Part shown: positions 42,682 to 47,370 of the stretch, piece by piece
Numbering within the stretch: position 1 is the stretch's first letter
Layout of the letters: every line of letters begins with the position of its first letter
Source of the DNA: Parashewanella curva
Lineage (GTDB): Bacteria; Pseudomonadota; Gammaproteobacteria; Enterobacterales; Shewanellaceae
Length of the DNA stretch: 47,370 bases
Direction: 5' to 3'
Assembly: GCF_003675895.1 (NCBI RefSeq)
Contig: NZ_ML014783.1
Span: forward strand, 1-47,370
The notes under the pieces: generated by a model
Databases searched by the model: none
What the model was told of the DNA's origin: nothing
What the model saw: only the letters and a program-made list of their open reading frames with translations
Program-made: the position numbers and the translations under genes

Positions 42682-42879
42682 TTAATTTTGTTGCTGTTGT
42701 AGGTAGTTTCGTAGCCGATTTAAAAAATAGCCTGCCCCTAAAACTGAAAATACAGCCTTAGTTATATCGATCCAATCTGACGTTGGATGATTTGGATTAA
42801 AGACAAAGTACCCAAAGTTATATCCTGTGATACTCACGAATCCTATGGCCATAATGAAATAAAAAAGTAGTTTACTCAT
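42682..42879 (-). CDS. Small two-helix membrane protein of the XRE operon
   Basis: 65 residues with two hydrophobic segments (about 4-28 and 40-58). AAAGGA lies 8 bases before the ATG. It follows the membrane-XRE gene by 12 bases, so the two are co-transcribed. No family recognised. Confidence 0.7.
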   Translation of the reverse strand: MSKLLFYFIMAIGFVSITGYNFGYFVFNPNHPTSDWIDITKAVFSVLGAGYFLNRLRNYLQQQQN

Positions 42880-42891
42880 AAAGTTAATCCT

Positions 42892-43203
42892 TTAATTCAA
42901 GAACAAAGTCATTCCCGCACCAAGAGCCATCCCAACCAGCAAAGACACCACGACCAGCAAGTAATGTTGGAGTTTGTTGTTTGATTTGGGCCACATATCT
43001 TTAGTGCTGACTAAATTTATAATTTCAGAGATATCAATTTCGAAGGCCGAAGCGATGCCCATCGCTGTATCATTTGAAGCTGTTCCATAGCGTTCTACAC
43101 GTTGAATAGTACGTAGACTTACCCCACAGATTTCTGCAAGATGTTGTTGTGTCCATCCTTTTACGAGCCGATATTCTTTAATTGTTTTTGCATTAACATC
43201 CAT
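42892..43203 (-). CDS. XRE-family regulator with C-terminal membrane helix
   Basis: 103 residues. Residues 8-62 are a Cro/CI-type helix-turn-helix (WTQQHLAEICGVSLRTIQRV is the recognition unit). Residues 78-101 form one membrane helix (YLLVVVSLLVGMALGAGM). A DNA-binding domain tethered to the membrane could couple an envelope state to transcription. AAGGATG precedes the ATG. Middle gene of three. Palindromes in the upstream gap are candidate binding sites. Confidence 0.85.
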   Translation of the reverse strand: MDVNAKTIKEYRLVKGWTQQHLAEICGVSLRTIQRVERYGTASNDTAMGIASAFEIDISEIINLVSTKDMWPKSNNKLQHYLLVVVSLLVGMALGAGMTLFLN

Positions 43204-43221
43204 TTCTACATCCTTGATCCA

Positions 43222-43626
43222 TTAACCCAAAAACCTTGCTGCTAAAAAACCTGATATTAAACCAATAACCATCCAAAGTAATAACTCTCTCACTACGACC
43301 TTTTTAGGTGTTTCGGGATGCTTATACGCTAGCGATTGAGTCTCAACATGAGCACCATCTTCTATCAAAGTGCACTCTAAATGTCCTTTCAAAATGTCTA
43401 TCGTATTGAACTCAATTTCATAAGGAACATGACCAATGTCAAAGTGATGTACAGATTTACGCCGATATGATCGTCTCTCACTGACAGTCTTACCGTCTAA
43501 CTTAATGACTTCTTTCCCTGTCCAACATGATCCCCAAACGGAAATTGCTTTTCCGTTTACCATAAAATTAAATTGATACCCTTCTGTGAATAGTTCATTG
43601 CCCTTTACTTTTACTTCGTTACTCAT
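43222..43626 (-). CDS. Membrane-anchored protein, first gene of the XRE operon
   Basis: 134 residues. Residues 1-105 form a probable beta-rich soluble domain (FNFMVNGKAISVWGSCWTG near 20-38). One membrane helix closes the protein (LLLWMVIGLISGFLAARFLG, about 115-134). No signal peptide, so the soluble domain should be cytoplasmic. The start at 43626 (MSNEVK) has AAGGA 7 bases upstream; ATG 43632 is too close to it. Function unknown. 18 bases separate it from the XRE gene. Confidence 0.75.
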   Translation of the reverse strand: MSNEVKVKGNELFTEGYQFNFMVNGKAISVWGSCWTGKEVIKLDGKTVSERRSYRRKSVHHFDIGHVPYEIEFNTIDILKGHLECTLIEDGAHVETQSLAYKHPETPKKVVVRELLLWMVIGLISGFLAARFLG

Positions 43627-43986
43627 ATCCATTTCCTTGTAAGCGTATGACTAGCCCTTAGACTAAATAGATCTTCTAAATTAAAAAGGTCAGTCATGTG
43701 ACATGGCATCAAAATATCATATGACACATATATGCCACCACAATAAAATCAATGAGTTAAATGTTATTGTGTTAGAGAGTAGTGGACTTATCTTTATCGA
43801 ATGGCTTTAAATTTTATTTGTTTACATTGCCATGGTTCAAACTGAAATTATCAATCCGCGATCCATTATGACTTTAGAATCAAGCAACCTTTCCATTAGT
43901 GAAAAATATACGTATTACTGTTAAGCCACAGTTAAGCAGTTCAGGACTACGGTGCTAATTAAAGCGTAAAAAATTGGGGAATAAAA
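43627..43986. promoter_or_regulatory. Divergent control region between the XRE operon and the secreted trio
   Basis: 360 bases without a gene. Two palindromes lie near the XRE side: CATGT-G-ACATG (43695-43705) and ATATG-ACA-CATAT (43719-43731), with similar TGACA cores 24 bases apart. These could be operators for the XRE regulator. The right half is AT-rich and should hold the promoter of the secreted genes. Confidence 0.55.
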
Positions 43987-44394
43987 ATGAATACTCGTTC
44001 AATACTATTTATCGCAGCAATAGGTGCATCAACCTGTTGCTATGCGCAAGACAGTCATACGACACAACAAACGGTTACTGTAACCAACTTCGCTAATTAC
44101 AAATCAGGGCAAGAGTTTTGCGATAACCTGATTAGTAACAATCCAAAAGTTAAATCATGTATGCCGATGTGTAATTCGAACAGTACTGCCTATATCAATG
44201 TTAAATCAAAAAAAATTGGTGATCTTGGTACCGTTAATCCAGGTACTGTTTTCCCAGTTAATTTCACCCAAGAAACTGATTCATTTGACGTTAGTATCAC
44301 TAATGCTGTAACCAATAAAATTATCTATTCAGGCCCGATATATTCCATGGTTGGGCTGATTTGTGACTACACAAGTTGCAAGCCTTGGAATTAA
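43987..44394 (+). CDS. Small secreted cysteine protein, copy 1
   Basis: 135 residues. Signal peptide about 1-20 (ending CYA before QDSH). The mature part carries EFC, KSCMP, VGLIC and SCKPW, four cysteines shared with the next two genes, plus one extra cysteine (CMPMC). GGGGA lies 7 bases before the ATG. Predicted periplasmic or secreted, with two disulfides. No known family recognised. 17 bases separate it from copy 2. Confidence 0.8.
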   Translation: MNTRSILFIAAIGASTCCYAQDSHTTQQTVTVTNFANYKSGQEFCDNLISNNPKVKSCMPMCNSNSTAYINVKSKKIGDLGTVNPGTVFPVNFTQETDSFDVSITNAVTNKIIYSGPIYSMVGLICDYTSCKPWN

Positions 44395-44411
44395 TATAAG
44401 GTGAGCAAATT

Positions 44412-44816
44412 ATGCAAACTAAATGGTTATTGGTAATTGCAACGTTTCTACTTTCTGCAAACAGCTTCGCCAATACACTGACCAATCGGCATACAATCCC
44501 AGAAAGTAATTTCGTCACCTTTAACTCTGGGCAAGAGTACTGTGACTATCAAATGGCTAACAACCCTAATATTAAAGGATGTATGCCGATATATAACACC
44601 AACCACCATACCGGTATCAAAGTGCAGCTAAAGGAGAATGGACCGAGTCAAACTATCGCAGCAGGAATGATCTTACCCTCATACTTTTTTGATAATACTG
44701 AGTCATTCAATGTCATTGTTACTAATGAAGATTCTAATAAAACGATATACGTAGGGCCGGTTTACACCATAGTGGGATTAGCGTGTGATGACTCAAGCTG
44801 TAAGCCTTGGAATTAG
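44412..44816 (+). CDS. Small secreted cysteine protein, copy 2
   Basis: 134 residues, closest to copy 1 (FNSGQEYCDY, NPNIKGCMP, ESFNVIVTN, VGLACDDSSCKPWN). Signal peptide about 1-21, cut after SFA. AAGGTGAG ribosome-binding site. All four core cysteines are kept. Same transcript as copy 1 by spacing. Confidence 0.8.
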   Translation: MQTKWLLVIATFLLSANSFANTLTNRHTIPESNFVTFNSGQEYCDYQMANNPNIKGCMPIYNTNHHTGIKVQLKENGPSQTIAAGMILPSYFFDNTESFNVIVTNEDSNKTIYVGPVYTIVGLACDDSSCKPWN

Positions 44817-44891
44817 TTCTAGCAAGTGAGTTATTCAAGAAAGAACAACCCTATCATTCGATGACACCTATAAATTCTGAGGAGCAATCCC

Positions 44892-45350
44892 ATGAAACTT
44901 AATCTAAAAGGCTATCTCATACTCTCATTAATAACACTATTAGCAACGCCAAACCTCATGGCAAATCCTAACGTAGATCAGAAAGGTCTAAAAATCTACC
45001 CAAATAAAATATCGAACAACTTTTCATCAGCAGAAGCGGCTAATACAGGAGCTGAATGGTGCCAACAACATAAGTTAACATCAAACTGCTTTCCACTTAA
45101 CAATCAACTCAATAATAGTATTCACGTTTCAATCCCTGAGTTTAATAACGAAGTCGATTTTCCAGCGAATGTAACTCTCAGATTTGCCGATGTAGCCAAC
45201 CCACCCAAAATAAAGTCTTGCAAGGTTACTATTACAGACAATAAGTCTCATAAACTCTTATACCAAGGGGACTTTGATGACATGGTAGGGCTGATATGCA
45301 GTAATAAGGAAGATGGAAGCTCATGTAAAGTTTGGAAAAAGTTCAAATAA
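44892..45350 (+). CDS. Small secreted cysteine protein, copy 3 (divergent)
   Basis: 152 residues. Signal peptide about 1-25, cut after LMA. More divergent but with the same core: AEWC, NCFP, VTITDNKSHKLLYQG, VGLIC and SCKVW; it has an extra cysteine (IKSCKV). GAGGAG precedes the ATG. The 75-base gap to copy 2 may hold its own promoter. Function unknown. Confidence 0.78.
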   Translation: MKLNLKGYLILSLITLLATPNLMANPNVDQKGLKIYPNKISNNFSSAEAANTGAEWCQQHKLTSNCFPLNNQLNNSIHVSIPEFNNEVDFPANVTLRFADVANPPKIKSCKVTITDNKSHKLLYQGDFDDMVGLICSNKEDGSSCKVWKKFK

Positions 45351-45450
45351 AAGTTCTGCAATGAGCGCGTTAAACCAATAAAAATGTTTGGATTAGGTTA
45401 AAGCTAGGTTAAATTAGACGAGTAATCTATTACGAGAAAAGGATGATCCA

Positions 45451-46515
45451 TTGCTGTTATTACTGGTTTACGTTTCCATTGCCATTGGCATTTCCTTCTT
45501 ATGCTCTATCCTTGAAGCGGTATTGCTTAGCATTACTCCCGGTTATCTTGCGTACTTAAAAAAACAGGGGAAGCCATCTTATAAACCGCTCGAAACATTA
45601 AAAGATGATATTGATAAGCCTCTAGCTTCTATTCTTACCTTAAATACCATTGCTCATACTATCGGTGCGGCCAGTGCAGGTGCACATGCTACTGTCGTTT
45701 TTGGCAGTGAATGGTTAGGGGTATTTTCTGCAGTTCTGACCCTAGGTATTTTATTGCTTTCGGAGATCATCCCAAAGACGATAGGTGCAACATACTGGCG
45801 ACAACTCGCCCCTATCACAGGCTTTGTGCTCAATTGGTTAGTCTGGGTTTTAACTCCATTTGTATGGATATCAAGTATCGTCACTCGATTTGTCTCACAC
45901 CAAAAGCCAGAGCCTCAGCTTAGAGAAGAGTTATCTGCCATTGCCACTCTTGCTGGCGAAACGGGTGAGCTTGATATCGGTGAGTCTAAACTATTTGAAA
46001 ACATACTCTCTTTGAGACAAACCACTATCAGTAAAGTTCTGACCCCTCGAACTGTTGTATTCCGAGTATCAGATACGCTGTCGATTAATGATTTTTTTGC
46101 TCAATTCGCTAAAAACCCGTTTTCACGTGCACTGGTTTACCATGAAAATAAAGACAATATTGTTGGCTTTGTCCACAAACTTGAGCTTTATAGATATCAA
46201 CAGCAATATGGTAGCGATGCCAGCATTGGTAGAGTATTACGACCTGTATGCGCATTATTTAAAACCATGTCTTTAGCGACAGCGCTTAAATTTATGCTCA
46301 GCAACAAACATCAATTGACTATCGTAGTTGATGAATATGGCAGCTTGAATGGTGTTTTATCACTTGAGGATATTTTTGAACACATGCTGGGTGAAGAGAT
46401 CATGGACGAAGTCGATAACACCCCGGATCTCCAGCAAGCGGCTCACAAGCGTTGGGCAAAATGGAAGCAGGAGCACAACGTGATTGACCCAAGAGATGAA
46501 CAGAAAAGTGACTAA
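45451..46515 (+). CDS. CNNM/CorC-type membrane protein with CBS pair
   Basis: 354 residues. The N-terminal DUF21/CNNM domain (about 1-145) has four hydrophobic segments. A CBS pair follows from about 190 (PRTVVFRVSD) to 325, with VDEYGSLNGVLSLEDIFEHM (about 290-309) in the second unit. Members bind or export Mg2+ or related cations in the inner membrane. The start is TTG (45451) with AAGGA 7 bases upstream; the nearby ATG is out of frame. No corC-HCC domain at the C-terminus, so it is the short form. Confidence 0.88.
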   Translation: MLLLLVYVSIAIGISFLCSILEAVLLSITPGYLAYLKKQGKPSYKPLETLKDDIDKPLASILTLNTIAHTIGAASAGAHATVVFGSEWLGVFSAVLTLGILLLSEIIPKTIGATYWRQLAPITGFVLNWLVWVLTPFVWISSIVTRFVSHQKPEPQLREELSAIATLAGETGELDIGESKLFENILSLRQTTISKVLTPRTVVFRVSDTLSINDFFAQFAKNPFSRALVYHENKDNIVGFVHKLELYRYQQQYGSDASIGRVLRPVCALFKTMSLATALKFMLSNKHQLTIVVDEYGSLNGVLSLEDIFEHMLGEEIMDEVDNTPDLQQAAHKRWAKWKQEHNVIDPRDEQKSD

Positions 46516-46758
46516 TGTAGCTGTGTTGCTAAGCTGAGAGGCTCACTCCTTGCGTGCATGTGTGAGCAAGTCATTGCCCTACACCACAATGAGCATTAAC
46601 CGCTTATTCAAACTAATCTCACATGGGGGTGGAAGGTACACGTTTATAAAGCGCAGCTTTATGTGTATCTGGAACGCGAGCAGCTGTGCTGCGAAGCTGA
46701 GAGGCCCACACCGCTAAGCGGCTGTGGAGCTGCATGTGGGGTAGGTCGTTAGACCGAC
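46516..46758. repeat. Hairpin-rich duplicated region before the rRNA terminator
   Basis: A unit beginning AGCTGTG-TGC-AAGCTGAGAGGC and ending near GCATGTG occurs at about 46519-46570 and, diverged, at about 46681-46742. Hairpins ATAAAGC-GCA-GCTTTAT, GCAGC-TGT-GCTGC, CCGCT-A-AGCGG and GGTCG/CGACC lie in and between. No gene. Confidence 0.6.
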
Positions 46759-46759
46759 C

Positions 46760-46801
46760 AAAAACAAAAAGGCCACCCGATTGGGTGGCCTTTTTGTTTT
46801 T
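46760..46801 (-). terminator. Terminator of the rRNA operon
   Basis: Perfect 19-bp stem: AAAAACAAAAAGGCCACCC pairs with its complement around a GATT loop, seven bases after the 5S gene on the minus strand. Confidence 0.95.
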
Positions 46802-46807
46802 AATTGG

Positions 46808-46926
46808 CGTCTGGCAATGACCTACTCTCACATGGGGAAACCCCACACTACCATCGGCGAGGCTGCGTTTCACTTCTGAGTTCGGGATGGATTCAGGTGG
46901 GGCCACAGCTCTATTGTCACCAGACA
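46808..46926 (-). rRNA. rrf: 5S ribosomal RNA
   Basis: On the minus strand it starts TGTCTGGTGACAATAGAGC and ends in CATTGCCAGACGC, with the conserved CCGAACTCAGAAGTGAAAC in loop C. About 119 nt, 120 bases after 23S. Confidence 0.96.
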
Positions 46927-47045
46927 AAACTGGTTATGCTTTTAACTTTTTGAAAAGCTTAATCTCTTAAATTCTCTTCTCGACTCTACTAAGTACGTCG
47001 TATTCTTACTAAGGTTTAGCAAGTTATAAAACCCATTAGGGTTGT

Positions 47046-47370
<325 letters not shown>

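Noticed and set aside
46619..46927. Minus-strand frame of 102 codons
   Set aside because: It covers the 5S rRNA, the terminator and hairpins; no protein signature.

Overview
This 47.4 kb window is bacterial chromosome from a gammaproteobacterium of the Shewanella/Vibrio/Pseudoalteromonas type, most likely a Shewanellaceae member. The unusual load of ankyrin-repeat and effector-like proteins would suit a host-associated genus such as Parashewanella, but the genus is inference. The basis is the gene order rRNA – murB – birA – coaA – tRNA(Thr-Tyr-Gly-Thr) – tufB – secE – nusG – rplKAJL – rpoBC – rpsLG – fusA – tufA, all except coaA on the minus strand, together with the protein sequences.

Layout from left to right. 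1-1759 is one end of an IS21-family element (istA runs off the left edge) that has cut yceI in two. Its operon partner, a cytochrome b561, is intact, and a LysR gene is divergent from it. 3483-11120 holds an SDR oxidoreductase, an orphan protein, an exported M17 aminopeptidase and two adjacent ankyrin genes. 11144-15590 is the str operon (rpsL-rpsG-fusA-tufA). It stops at a strong terminator, with no S10 operon following. 15812-16375 is an inserted orphan gene on the plus strand. 16433-28782 is rpoC, rpoB, rplL, rplJ, rplA, rplK, nusG and secE. 28783-36400 is an 8 kb accessory block between secE and tufB: an M28 peptidase lipoprotein, an MBL-fold lipoprotein with a divergent TetR gene and operator palindromes, a DUF898/M48 pair, and two unknown effector-like genes. 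36792-38468 is tufB and four tRNA genes. 38719-42616 is coaA, a decayed ankyrin gene, birA and murB. 42682-43626 is a three-gene set of small membrane proteins, one of them an XRE regulator. 43987-45350 is a tandem trio of small secreted cysteine proteins. A CNNM/CorC-type membrane protein follows, then the 5S gene and the 3' end of 23S rRNA.

The core of the window is the transcription and translation machinery, with recognisable regulatory signals (rpsL and rplK promoters, rplJ leader, strong terminators). Accessory genes have entered several junctions of this normally tight cluster: rpoC/rpsL, secE/tufB, coaA/birA and after tufA.

The strongest non-coding finding is a pair of roughly 265-bp intergenic elements (27577-27840 and 29170-29436). 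They have unrelated sequences but the same predicted three-way-junction architecture: long terminal inverted repeats enclosing two large hairpins. The strongest protein-level candidates for something undescribed are the secreted four-cysteine trio, the divergent membrane-XRE operon beside it, and a post-ankyrin module found three times in the two ankyrin proteins.
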